From Bacillota bacterium (GTDB lineage: Bacteria; Bacillota; Dethiobacteria; DTU022; UBA8154), in the NCBI GenBank assembly GCA_003444595.1, contig DLUO01000199.1:1-6191 (forward strand): a stretch of 6,191 nucleotides of DNA, written 5' to 3'. The position numbers and the translations under genes are program-made. The notes below the pieces were generated by a model. It was not told the DNA's origin. It did not search any database and saw only the letters and a list, made by a program, of their open reading frames with translations. This document shows, one piece after another, positions 1-5,594 of this stretch (position 1 is its first letter; every line of letters begins with the position of its first letter).

Positions 1-19
1 AGATGTGTATAAGAGACAG
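1..19 (+). other. Tn5/Nextera transposon mosaic end (sequencing adapter remnant)
   Basis: The first 19 bases, AGATGTGTATAAGAGACAG, are exactly the 19-bp mosaic end that Tn5-based (Nextera) library preparation adds to DNA fragments. It sits at the very edge of the window and bears no relation to the adjoining gene cluster. It is therefore an untrimmed adapter at a contig end rather than a biological Tn5 insertion. Genomic sequence starts at about position 20. Confidence 0.96.
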
Positions 20-21
20 GG

Positions 22-52
22 GGCTTTTAATCTTGCCAAAAGCCGCCTTTTT
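22..52 (+). terminator. Rho-independent terminator of a gene off the left edge
   Basis: GGCTTTT (22-28) pairs with AAAAGCC (38-44) around a 9-base loop, and a run of five T (48-52) follows shortly after. A G-G mismatch outside the stem, then G20 opposite C46, suggests the natural stem may continue further left, where the adapter has replaced it. The hairpin lies upstream of the rpmE promoter, so it most likely ends the preceding plus-strand gene. In many Firmicutes that gene is rho, but nothing in the window shows this. Confidence 0.6.
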
Positions 53-67
53 GTGTTATTATTAAGT

Positions 68-94
68 TTGTCTTGTAAGTTCCGATAGTATAAT
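68..94 (+). promoter_or_regulatory. Probable SigA-type promoter for rpmE
   Basis: A perfect TATAAT -10 box lies at 89-94. TTGTCT at 68-73 is the best -35 candidate, matching four of six consensus bases, with a 15-bp spacer that is shorter than the optimal 17. The site lies just after the upstream terminator. Transcription would start near 101 and give a leader of about 100 bases before the rpmE start codon. Confidence 0.55.
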
Positions 95-100
95 TTGACG

Positions 101-187
101 TATCCTAAAGGGCTCGGAAGCCATTTTTTGGACAAAGGTTGCTGTTGCGCGGGAGCGTTAGCGATGCGACTGTTTCAGAGTGAAGAA
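101..187 (+). promoter_or_regulatory. Structured 5' leader of rpmE, candidate ribosomal-protein leader
   Basis: The predicted transcript upstream of the rpmE ribosome binding site can fold into two hairpins. The first is GGCT (111-114) with AGCC (119-122). It can extend past one mismatch through AAA (107-109) and TTT (124-126), and its 3' side lies in a run of six T (124-129), like a weak attenuator. The second joins 144-151 to 162-170 through about eight pairs, including two G-U pairs and one bulge. Leaders of this length before ribosomal protein genes are often autoregulatory, and L31-type leaders have been described in Firmicutes (from memory). I cannot match this one to a known family by eye. 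Confidence 0.35.
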
Positions 188-200
188 AGAGGTGAAAGAA

Positions 201-398
201 ATGAAAAAAGGAATACACCCGGAATATGTAAAAAGCACAATTACCTGTGCCTGCGGTTCCACTTATGAGGTTAGCTCTATTAAAAAAGAACTGAAAGTGG
301 AAATTTGTTCCAACTGCCATCCCTTTTTCACCGGAAAGCAAAAGTTTGTGGATACTGGGGGACGTGTGGAGCGTTTTAAACGCAAATATAATTTGTAG
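201..398 (+). CDS. rpmE: Ribosomal protein bL31, zinc-binding form
   Basis: This gene encodes the 65-residue large-subunit protein L31, which contributes to the bridge between the 50S and 30S subunits. The N-terminus MKKGIHPEY, the CxC pair (Cys16, Cys18), the CxxC pair (Cys36, Cys39), the CHPFFTGKQ block (39-47) and the TGGRVERF block (52-59) are family hallmarks. All four zinc ligands are present, so this is the zinc-containing (C+) form rather than the zinc-independent paralogue. An in-frame GTG at 180 would add seven residues, but ATG at 201 is the better start. It gives the standard length and N-terminus, and AGAGGTGA at 188-195 lies five bases before it. The stop is TAG, read by RF1, whose gene lies downstream. 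The gene has its own promoter, leader and terminator, so it is probably largely monocistronic. Confidence 0.96.
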   Translation: MKKGIHPEYVKSTITCACGSTYEVSSIKKELKVEICSNCHPFFTGKQKFVDTGGRVERFKRKYNL

Positions 399-416
399 AA
401 ATGCTATGTTCGCCGG

Positions 417-443
417 CAGGGCTCTTAGAGGCCCTGTTTTTTT
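417..443 (+). terminator. Intrinsic terminator after rpmE
   Basis: CAGGGC (417-422) pairs perfectly with GCCCTG (431-436) across an 8-base loop and is followed directly by seven T (437-443). The hairpin begins 18 bases after the rpmE stop codon. This is a strong, textbook rho-independent terminator that should end most rpmE transcripts before the DUF1385 gene. Confidence 0.85.
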
Positions 444-487
444 CAAAAAAAGACCTTATGATATGTAAATCATTTTCAAGAAATTAA

Positions 488-513
488 GCCGGCAGGACCT
501 GCCCTTTGGGCAG
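488..513 (+). repeat. Overlapping inverted repeats in the leader of the DUF1385 gene
   Basis: CTGCCC (499-504), a TTT loop and GGGCAG (508-513) form a perfect 6-bp hairpin just before the ribosome binding site AGGA (519-522). The same bases take part in a competing palindrome, GGCAGG (491-496) with CCTGCC (498-503). The nonamer GCCGGCAGG at 488-496 is also a direct repeat of 412-420, at the foot of the rpmE terminator. No T run follows the hairpin, so it is not a normal terminator. It may affect translation of the next gene, though its function is unknown. Confidence 0.4.
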
Positions 514-527
514 TTCTTAGGAAGCAG

Positions 528-1463
528 GTGTATCTGAAGGTGGCTGAAGAAAGACTATCTATTGGCGGCCAGGCGGTAATAGAAGGAGTAATGATGCGCA
601 ATAAGGCCAATGTTGCTGTTGCGGTCCGCCAGGAAAAAGGTAACATCTTTGTGCAGAAGATGCAGTTCCACTCCATCAGCGAAAGGTACCCCCTTTTAAA
701 ATGGCCTCTTTTTAGAGGGGTTGTAGCCTTTGTTGAAGCCCTGGTCCTGGGGTACCGTACTCTTACCTTATCTGCCGAGCAGGTTCTGGAAGGCGAGGAG
801 GAGGAGCTCAAGGGCTGGGAGCTCCCCTTGACTATGATCATCTCTCTGGCAGCCGGAATAGGCCTTTTTATCCTGTTGCCTACCGTGTTAATGAAATATT
901 TAAGTCAGGGACTGGAGATCCCCATTTTACTGAACCTTTGTGAAGGATTGCTGCGGCTGCTTATTTTCCTCGGCTATATTTTGGCGATTTCCTCCTGGAA
1001 GGAAGTAAGACGTGTTTTTGAGTATCATGGGGCTGAACACAAGGCCATCGCCTGTTTCGAGGCAGGTCAGCCTTTGACTGTGGATAATGCCCGCAAATAC
1101 AGTACTCTGCACCGGCGTTGCGGGACCAGCTTTTTACTGATAGTTATGGTTATCAGTATTTTGCTCTTTTCTTTTTTTGGCTGGCCGGGGCTATGGCAGA
1201 GAATTCTCATCAGGCTTTTGCTGCTTCCGCTGGTTGCGGGGATTTCCTACGAAGGTATTAAACTGGCCGGGGTAAAGGACAATATATTTACCAGGATCCT
1301 CTCGCAACCGGGCTTGTGGTTGCAGCGTTTAACTACAAAAAAACCGGCCGATGATCAGCTTGAGGTGGCCATCTCCGCCCTGCAGGCTGTTTTACCTGCG
1401 GAAATAATGCCTGTCAGTGAAGATATTCCGGACAACGACAAGAGAAGTATGGAGGTCGTGTAA
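528..1463 (+). CDS. yqhQ: DUF1385 (YqhQ-like) integral membrane protein
   Basis: This encodes a 311-residue membrane protein of the DUF1385/COG3872 family, whose B. subtilis member is YqhQ. The biochemical role is not established; databases call it a predicted metal-dependent enzyme. Signature blocks are GGQAVIEGVMMR (13-24), EYHGAEHKAI (165-174) and HRRCGTSF (195-202). The clustered His, Glu and Cys residues could bind a metal (inference). Hydrophobic stretches at about 101-120, 138-156, 201-219 and 226-240 suggest four membrane segments. An acidic EGEEEE patch at 88-93 precedes the first, and the C-terminal 50 residues are hydrophilic. GTG at 528 has AGGA five bases upstream. GTG at 540, with AGGTG at 526-530 nine bases before it, is also possible and would drop four residues. 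The gene ends six bases before prfA, and its last codons contain the prfA ribosome binding site GGAGGT (1451-1456), so the two are probably co-transcribed and translationally coupled. Confidence 0.9.
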   Translation: MYLKVAEERLSIGGQAVIEGVMMRNKANVAVAVRQEKGNIFVQKMQFHSISERYPLLKWPLFRGVVAFVEALVLGYRTLTLSAEQVLEGEEEELKGWELPLTMIISLAAGIGLFILLPTVLMKYLSQGLEIPILLNLCEGLLRLLIFLGYILAISSWKEVRRVFEYHGAEHKAIACFEAGQPLTVDNARKYSTLHRRCGTSFLLIVMVISILLFSFFGWPGLWQRILIRLLLLPLVAGISYEGIKLAGVKDNIFTRILSQPGLWLQRLTTKKPADDQLEVAISALQAVLPAEIMPVSEDIPDNDKRSMEVV

Positions 1464-1469
1464 AGAAAA

Positions 1470-2537
1470 ATGCGGGAAAAATTAAAAGTACTGGAAGAGC
1501 ATTATCGATTTCTGGAAGAGAAACTCAGCGATCCGGAGATAATTAAAGACCAGCAACAGTGGCAGAAGTATACCAGGGAGCACGCTGAACTTGCAGAAAT
1601 CGTGGAAAACTTTAGGGAACTGCGAAAAACAGAAAAGGATATCCAGGAAGCAAAAGATATGCTCAAGGAAAAGCTCGAAGAAGATATGATCCTTTTTCTC
1701 AAGGAGGAAATGGACCTGCTTACTTCCCGGAAGGATGAGCTGGAAGAAAAGTTAAAAATACTATTGCTGCCTAAAGATCCCAATGACGAAAAAGATGTGA
1801 TCATTGAGCTCCGCGCCGGGACCGGAGGTGAAGAAGCAGCCCTGTTTGCCGCGGATTTGCTGCGCATGTACCTGCGTTATGCGGAAAAAAAACAATGGAG
1901 CACCGAAATTTTAGACTCCCATCCGACAGATATCGGAGGTTTTAAAGAGATTGTATTGTCGGTAAAGGGCCGTGGGGCCTACAGCCGACTTAAATTTGAA
2001 AGAGGGGTGCACCGTGTCCAAAGGATTCCTACCACCGAATCGAGCGGGCGGATCCATACCTCGGCCGCTACGGTGGCTGTTTTGCCTGAAGTTGATGAAG
2101 TGGAATTGAAAATTAATCCCCAGGATTTGCGAATAGATACTTTTTGTTCCACAGGACCAGGCGGACAGAGTGTTAATACCACGCAGTCGGCGGTACGTAT
2201 TACACATCTTCCGACCAATACAGTCGTTTCGTGCCAGGATGAAAAATCTCAGTTAAAGAACCGGGAAAAAGCGATGAGGGTTCTCCGGGCGCGCCTGCTG
2301 GATAAGATGATTTCGGAGCAGCAGAAAGAGCAGGCCCAGGAGAGACGCAGCCAGGTTGGCTCCGGTGACCGCAGTGAGCGTATCCGGACATATAACTTCC
2401 CCCAGAACAGGGTTACAGACCATCGTATCGGTTTGACCCTGCATAAGCTGGACCAGGTTTTGGATGGAGATCTGGATTCCATTATCGAAGCCTTGATTGC
2501 CTTTGATCGAGCGGAGCAGCTCAAGAAAGCCACCTAA
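1470..2537 (+). CDS. prfA: Peptide chain release factor 1 (RF1)
   Basis: RF1 recognises UAA and UAG in the ribosomal A site and triggers hydrolysis of the peptidyl-tRNA ester. The 355-residue product has the usual full length. Residues 1-100 form a charged, heptad-rich helical domain. The block ELRAGTGGEEAALFA (113-127) opens the middle of the protein. The codon-recognition motif of the PxT type is Pro187-Thr188-Thr189 within RIPTTES, which marks RF1 rather than RF2 (SPF). The catalytic GGQ is at 231-233 in STGPGGQSVNTTQSAVR, followed by CQDEKSQLKN (255-264) and TYNFPQNRVTDHR (307-319). ATG at 1470 has GGAGGT at 1451-1456; the 13-base spacing is rather long, which fits coupling to translation of the gene before it. 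The stop is TAA. prmC, which modifies this protein, starts 28 bases downstream. Confidence 0.98.
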   Translation: MREKLKVLEEHYRFLEEKLSDPEIIKDQQQWQKYTREHAELAEIVENFRELRKTEKDIQEAKDMLKEKLEEDMILFLKEEMDLLTSRKDELEEKLKILLLPKDPNDEKDVIIELRAGTGGEEAALFAADLLRMYLRYAEKKQWSTEILDSHPTDIGGFKEIVLSVKGRGAYSRLKFERGVHRVQRIPTTESSGRIHTSAATVAVLPEVDEVELKINPQDLRIDTFCSTGPGGQSVNTTQSAVRITHLPTNTVVSCQDEKSQLKNREKAMRVLRARLLDKMISEQQKEQAQERRSQVGSGDRSERIRTYNFPQNRVTDHRIGLTLHKLDQVLDGDLDSIIEALIAFDRAEQLKKAT

Positions 2538-2565
2538 ATTTACAGGAACATTGGAAGTGAAAAAT

Positions 2566-3465
2566 ATGGAAGGTAGTATCAAGCAGGCCTTATTGGAGGC
2601 CGCTTCTTTTTTAAAGAAAAAAGATGTGGCTTTTCCACGCCAGGAGTCTGAAGCGATTCTGGCCTTCCTTCTTGGCAGGGACAAATTGTATCTATATGCG
2701 CATGGAGAGGAAAAAATCACCAAGGAAATAAGGGCTGCTTACAGGGAGATGCTGCAGCGTAGAAGTGAAGGAATTCCTTTGTCTTATCTTACCGGCAAAA
2801 AAGAATTTATGGGACTTGACTTTTGTGTTAACGAAAGTGTTCTCATCCCGCGTCCGGAAACAGAGCACCTGGTAGAAGCAGTTATTGAATGGAGCAACAG
2901 ATTTTTTGAGCAACAAGGAGGGGAAATTTCTCTGCAGATACTGGATCTGGGTACCGGCTGCGGCAATATAGCCGTTTCACTTGCCTATTATTTGCCTTAT
3001 GCTTTTGTAACAGGTGTCGATTTGGATAAAAAAGCCCTTGAGTTGGCCCGGCAAAATGCCAGTGATCTTGGCGTAGCAGAGCGTACAAAGTTTCTTTGCG
3101 GCAATTATTGGGAACCCTTGTCATCAGAAATGCAAAAATTTACTATTATCGCATCCAATCCTCCTTATGTTCCCCGGGGAGACCTGCCTTTTCTGTCCCC
3201 AGAAGTTAAGCATGAACCTCGTCTGGCGTTAAATGGCGGTTTTGATGGGCTGGATGCCTACAGGGAAATCTTTGGCAGATTGCATGAATTCATTGGAGTT
3301 CCTGGCCTCTTGGCGCTTGAAATAGGCGAAAACCAGGCCGAAGGTGTTATTGAAATAAGTGCCCGATGTGACTTTTTAGAGAAAATCGACATTATAAAAG
3401 ACTATGCAGGAATAGAGCGTATACTCTTATTCGAGTCGAAGGCTAAGTTAAATTCTTCCCGGTAG
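2566..3465 (+). CDS. prmC: Release factor glutamine N5-methyltransferase PrmC (HemK)
   Basis: PrmC uses S-adenosylmethionine to methylate the amide nitrogen of the GGQ glutamine in release factors, which speeds peptide release. In the 299-residue product, residues 1-90 form the N-terminal helical substrate-binding domain. PRPETE lies at 95-100, the SAM-binding loop LDLGTGCGNIAV at 126-137, the acidic VDLD at 151-154, the catalytic NPPY at 198-201 and the family block HEPRLALNGG at 216-225. The reading frame is open back to 2497, inside prfA. ATG at 2566 gives a normal N-terminus and has a modest GGAAGTGA six bases upstream. GTG at 2557 is the alternative. It lies directly behind its substrate gene prfA, the usual arrangement. 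The final 23 bases overlap the 3' end of nikR on the other strand, and the stop is TAG. I see no terminator between the two genes. Confidence 0.96.
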   Translation: MEGSIKQALLEAASFLKKKDVAFPRQESEAILAFLLGRDKLYLYAHGEEKITKEIRAAYREMLQRRSEGIPLSYLTGKKEFMGLDFCVNESVLIPRPETEHLVEAVIEWSNRFFEQQGGEISLQILDLGTGCGNIAVSLAYYLPYAFVTGVDLDKKALELARQNASDLGVAERTKFLCGNYWEPLSSEMQKFTIIASNPPYVPRGDLPFLSPEVKHEPRLALNGGFDGLDAYREIFGRLHEFIGVPGLLALEIGENQAEGVIEISARCDFLEKIDIIKDYAGIERILLFESKAKLNSSR

Positions 3466-3862
3466 AGGTTATAGTTAGCTTGCCGTGTTTAACCCCTTTG
3501 ACGCTGATGAGCTTTTCGGCAACCTGACGTACTTCACGCGCCATTCCTTTTACAGCCAGCACTTCCAGGCAGTTATGGTGATCAAGGTGCATATGCATGG
3601 TGGATAGAATCAAGTGGTGGTAATTGTGCTGCAACTCCAGCAGCAGGTCACTTAGCCCCCGGACATGGTGGTCGTAGATAAGTGTTACTGTACCGGCTAC
3701 CTCCTCATCTTCTTTTTCCCACGCCATCTCTACCATCTGATTGCGGATTAAATCCCGGATCGCTTCCGAGCGGTTATTGTAGCCTTTTTTAACAATGAGC
3801 CTGTCAAATGCCTCCAGTAAACTCTCGCTGATGGATACCCCAAAGCGAATTAATTCGGACAT
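3443..3862 (-). CDS. nikR: Nickel-responsive transcriptional regulator NikR
   Basis: NikR is a homotetrameric nickel sensor. It binds operators through an N-terminal ribbon-helix-helix domain and, when loaded with nickel, usually represses nickel uptake genes. The 139-residue product matches the family in length. The DNA-binding strand RFGVSIS is at 6-12, and the helices include GYNNRSEAIRDLIRNQM (27-43). The C-terminal ACT-like domain spans about 56-135. By alignment from memory to E. coli NikR (His76, His87, His89, Cys95), all four square-planar nickel ligands are conserved as His79, His90, His92 and Cys98, in QHNYHH and MHMHLDHHNCLE. AAGGAGGG (complement of 3868-3875) lies five bases before the ATG, an excellent ribosome binding site, and a strong promoter lies behind it. 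The gene converges on prmC with a 23-bp overlap. No nickel permease, urease or hydrogenase gene is visible, so its targets lie elsewhere. Confidence 0.95.
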   Translation of the reverse strand: MSELIRFGVSISESLLEAFDRLIVKKGYNNRSEAIRDLIRNQMVEMAWEKEDEEVAGTVTLIYDHHVRGLSDLLLELQHNYHHLILSTMHMHLDHHNCLEVLAVKGMAREVRQVAEKLISVKGVKHGKLTITSTGKNLT

Positions 3863-3897
3863 ACTTTCCCTCCTTGTACTGCCCCATCTCCATATTA

Positions 3898-3925
3898 ATT
3901 ATAGCATAACCTTAACTATTGTCTA
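3898..3925 (-). promoter_or_regulatory. Strong SigA-type promoter for nikR
   Basis: On the minus strand, TAGACA (-35, complement of 3920-3925) and a perfect TATAAT (-10, complement of 3898-3903) are separated by 16 bp. The -10 is extended by TGC, giving TGCTATAAT. It sits about 35 bp upstream of the nikR ATG. The -10 lies within a short palindrome, TTATGCTATAA, which could be part of an autoregulatory site, though it is too short to claim as one. Confidence 0.75.
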
Positions 3926-3942
3926 ATCTGGGGATTTGTAAT

Positions 3943-3972
3943 GTCTAAAAAATGGAAATTTAGCTCATACTA
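3943..3972 (+). promoter_or_regulatory. Candidate forespore (SigF/SigG-type) promoter for the sigma gene
   Basis: CATACTA at 3966-3972 fits the sigma-G -10 pattern CATnnTA completely. GTCTA at 3943-3947, 18 bases upstream, fits the -35 pattern GnATR at four of five positions. The same bases can be read as a weaker sigma-F site, because the two consensus sequences overlap. No convincing SigA promoter lies ahead of the gene on this strand. This suggests forespore-specific expression and possible autoregulation. The consensus patterns are from memory of B. subtilis, so the call is tentative. Confidence 0.4.
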
Positions 3973-4012
3973 TAAATAAAGAGATTTTTTATTATCCTGG
4001 AGGAATGCAATT

Positions 4013-4876
4013 ATGCATAATTTTAAAAAAGTTAAAATTAGCGGTGTAAACACCTATGAGTTGCCCACAATATCCTGGGAAAAAATGAAAGAGCTTTTTC
4101 AGCGTCTGGAAAATGGTGAAACCGGAGTCAGGGATGAGCTTATCCAAGGGAACCTGAAGTTGGTTTTAAGTGTCCTTAAGAACTTTGCCAATCGTGGCGA
4201 AAATATGGACGACCTGTTCCAAATAGGATGTATTGGTTTAATGAAGGCCGTGGATAATTTTCGGCTGGAGCACAACGTCAACTTCTCCACTTATGCCGTT
4301 CCTATGATTCTTGGCGAAGTAAAACGCTACCTGAGGGATAATAACTATGTTCATATGAGCCGCTCTTTAAAAACCAATGCTCAGAAAATACAAAATGTCC
4401 GGGACAATCTCCTACAAAAAAATCAGAGAGAACCAACCTTAAACGAACTTGCCGCAGAGATGGGTATGGCGCCGGAAGAAATCGTTATGGCCTATAACGC
4501 CGGTATGGAGCCTCTTTCTTTCTTTGAACCTGTTTTTAACGACAGCACCGATCCTCTTCATATAATTGACATTCTCAAAGATGAGCAAAATGAAGACGAG
4601 CGCTGGTTGGAGACTATTGCGCTCAAAGAAGCTCTGGAAAAACTGTCCCCCCGAGAAAGATACATCCTCATCGCCCGTTTCTTTCAGGGAAAAACCCAGA
4701 TGGAAGTGGCTGAAAAAATAGGTATTTCCCAGGCACAGATCTCCAGGATAGAAAAAGCAGCTTTACGGTTTATACGCCGGTATTATAAAGATCAGGTTGC
4801 TCCAGGGGAAAAGTTTCCCGGGGAGAGATTTAAGGGTTCAGGGAGTGTACATAACAAAAATGAAATTTGCCAGTAA
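4013..4876 (+). CDS. sigG: Sigma-G-type sporulation sigma factor
   Basis: This is an RNA polymerase sigma factor of the SigF/SigG group, closest to sigma-G, which drives late forespore genes (spore coat-core proteins, germination receptors). The 287-residue protein starts with KVKISGVNTYELP (6-18), the sigma-G-type N-terminus. Region 2 spans about 45-115 with DDLFQIGCIGLMKAVDNF (66-83) and FSTYAVPMILGEVKRYLRDNN (91-111). Region 3 spans about 116-190, and region 4 ends in GKTQMEVAEKIGISQAQISR (226-245). FEPVFND (171-177) and the FFQGKTQMEVAEKIGISQAQ block separate it from SigF. It differs from canonical SigG where NPIRVSRSLRD is expected: it reads NYVHMSRSLKT (111-121). It also has a charged tail of about 28 residues beyond region 4. 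ATG at 4013 has GGAGGA at 3999-4004, eight bases upstream. The 3' end overlaps spoIIR. It is not beside spoIIGA-sigE, so it could be a second sigma-G paralogue. Confidence 0.85.
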   Translation: MHNFKKVKISGVNTYELPTISWEKMKELFQRLENGETGVRDELIQGNLKLVLSVLKNFANRGENMDDLFQIGCIGLMKAVDNFRLEHNVNFSTYAVPMILGEVKRYLRDNNYVHMSRSLKTNAQKIQNVRDNLLQKNQREPTLNELAAEMGMAPEEIVMAYNAGMEPLSFFEPVFNDSTDPLHIIDILKDEQNEDERWLETIALKEALEKLSPRERYILIARFFQGKTQMEVAEKIGISQAQISRIEKAALRFIRRYYKDQVAPGEKFPGERFKGSGSVHNKNEICQ

Positions 4877-5579
4877 CATTTTACCAAAAAAAATCAGTTT
4901 TTTTACTTATTATGGCGTTATTATTTGTACGGTTTTGTTATTTGTGCTGGTTTTTAGTCTCCACAGGCAGGGGAAGACGGAACCTTTGCCACTATTGTCG
5001 AGTGGAGGTGAACAGGAGGCAATTAAGGCGGAAGATATTATTCGCTTTCATGTCAGAGCTCACAACAACAGCCCTGACGAACAGAGAATTAAAAACCATC
5101 TGGCAAAGGAAATATTGAGCCTTTATGCTCCTCGGTGGCGCAGATGCAGCAGTAAGGAAGAGCTCCGGAGCATACTGGCTGTAGATAAAGAAGACCTGGA
5201 GATGGCGTCGCGTAAAATTTTGGCGGAGAGCGGTTTTGGACACGATGTTCGGATCTCGCTGCAGAAAAGCTTTTTCCCGGCCCGTCTTTATGAAGGGAAA
5301 TTTTATCCACCCGGGGAATATGAAGCCCTTACCGTGTTCATCGGGGACGGCGGCGGTGAAAACTGGTGGTGCGTATTGTTCCCGCCACTGTGTTTTAATG
5401 TTATTCCCATGCCGGATGAAGGAACACACAGTCCGGCTGTAAAGGAAATAGAGGAAAAGGACGAAAATTCCTACCGGCTAACGGATACAGATAAGGAAAA
5501 TGCTATAAAGAAGCCTGTCTGTCGTTTCTGGCTGGTAGAGATGCTTTTAAAACTAGTCAGCCGCTTTATCGGGGTCTAA
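4860..5579 (+). CDS. spoIIR: Stage II sporulation protein R (SpoIIR)
   Basis: SpoIIR is made in the forespore and exported to the intermembrane space. There it activates the SpoIIGA protease, which processes pro-sigma-E in the mother cell. The 239-residue product has a basic N-terminus and one hydrophobic segment at about 13-33, a signal peptide or anchor. Family blocks are IIRFHVRAHNNSPDEQ (60-75) and the long conserved stretch at 143-179, with FYPPGEYEALTV, GENWWCVLFPPLCF and invariant-looking Trp169-Trp170, Cys171 and Cys178. The C-terminus ends in a short amphipathic hydrophobic run (223-237). The frame is open from a TTG at 4797, but ATG at 4860 gives a proper signal sequence. Its ribosome binding site (GGGAG, 4841-4845) is weak and distant at 14 bases. 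The 17-bp overlap with the sigma gene suggests translational coupling makes up for this. The gene ends in a strong terminator. Confidence 0.93.
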   Translation: MKFASNILPKKISFFTYYGVIICTVLLFVLVFSLHRQGKTEPLPLLSSGGEQEAIKAEDIIRFHVRAHNNSPDEQRIKNHLAKEILSLYAPRWRRCSSKEELRSILAVDKEDLEMASRKILAESGFGHDVRISLQKSFFPARLYEGKFYPPGEYEALTVFIGDGGGENWWCVLFPPLCFNVIPMPDEGTHSPAVKEIEEKDENSYRLTDTDKENAIKKPVCRFWLVEMLLKLVSRFIGV

Positions 5580-5594
5580 TCCTTGTCACAGGGG

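Noticed and set aside
180..200. Upstream GTG start for rpmE adding seven residues
   Set aside because: L31 normally begins MKKGIHP or similar. The AGAGGTGA at 188-195 is correctly spaced for ATG at 201 and would be inside the coding region if GTG were used.
105..446. Minus-strand reading frame across rpmE and its leader
   Set aside because: It is antisense to a clear ribosomal protein gene, its leader and its terminator. It has no recognisable motif and is a shadow frame, as are the antisense frames over prfA, prmC and spoIIR.
2031..2210. Unusual PTT tripeptide in RF1 instead of PAT or PVT
   Set aside because: The middle position of the PxT motif varies among bacterial RF1 proteins, so this is normal variation and not evidence of altered codon reading.
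2497..2565. Extended prmC starting inside prfA
   Set aside because: The extra 23 residues do not resemble the PrmC N-terminus and overlap prfA by 41 bases. ATG at 2566 with a nearby GGAAGTGA gives a normal-length protein.
4797..4859. TTG start for spoIIR inside the sigma gene
   Set aside because: It would place 21 polar and basic residues ahead of the signal sequence and has no convincing ribosome binding site. ATG at 4860 gives a standard N-terminus.
201..5579. Absence of TGA among the seven complete genes' stop codons (four TAA, three TAG)
   Set aside because: Seven genes are too few to infer codon reassignment. Tryptophan is encoded by TGG where checked, and no in-frame TGA interrupts these genes.
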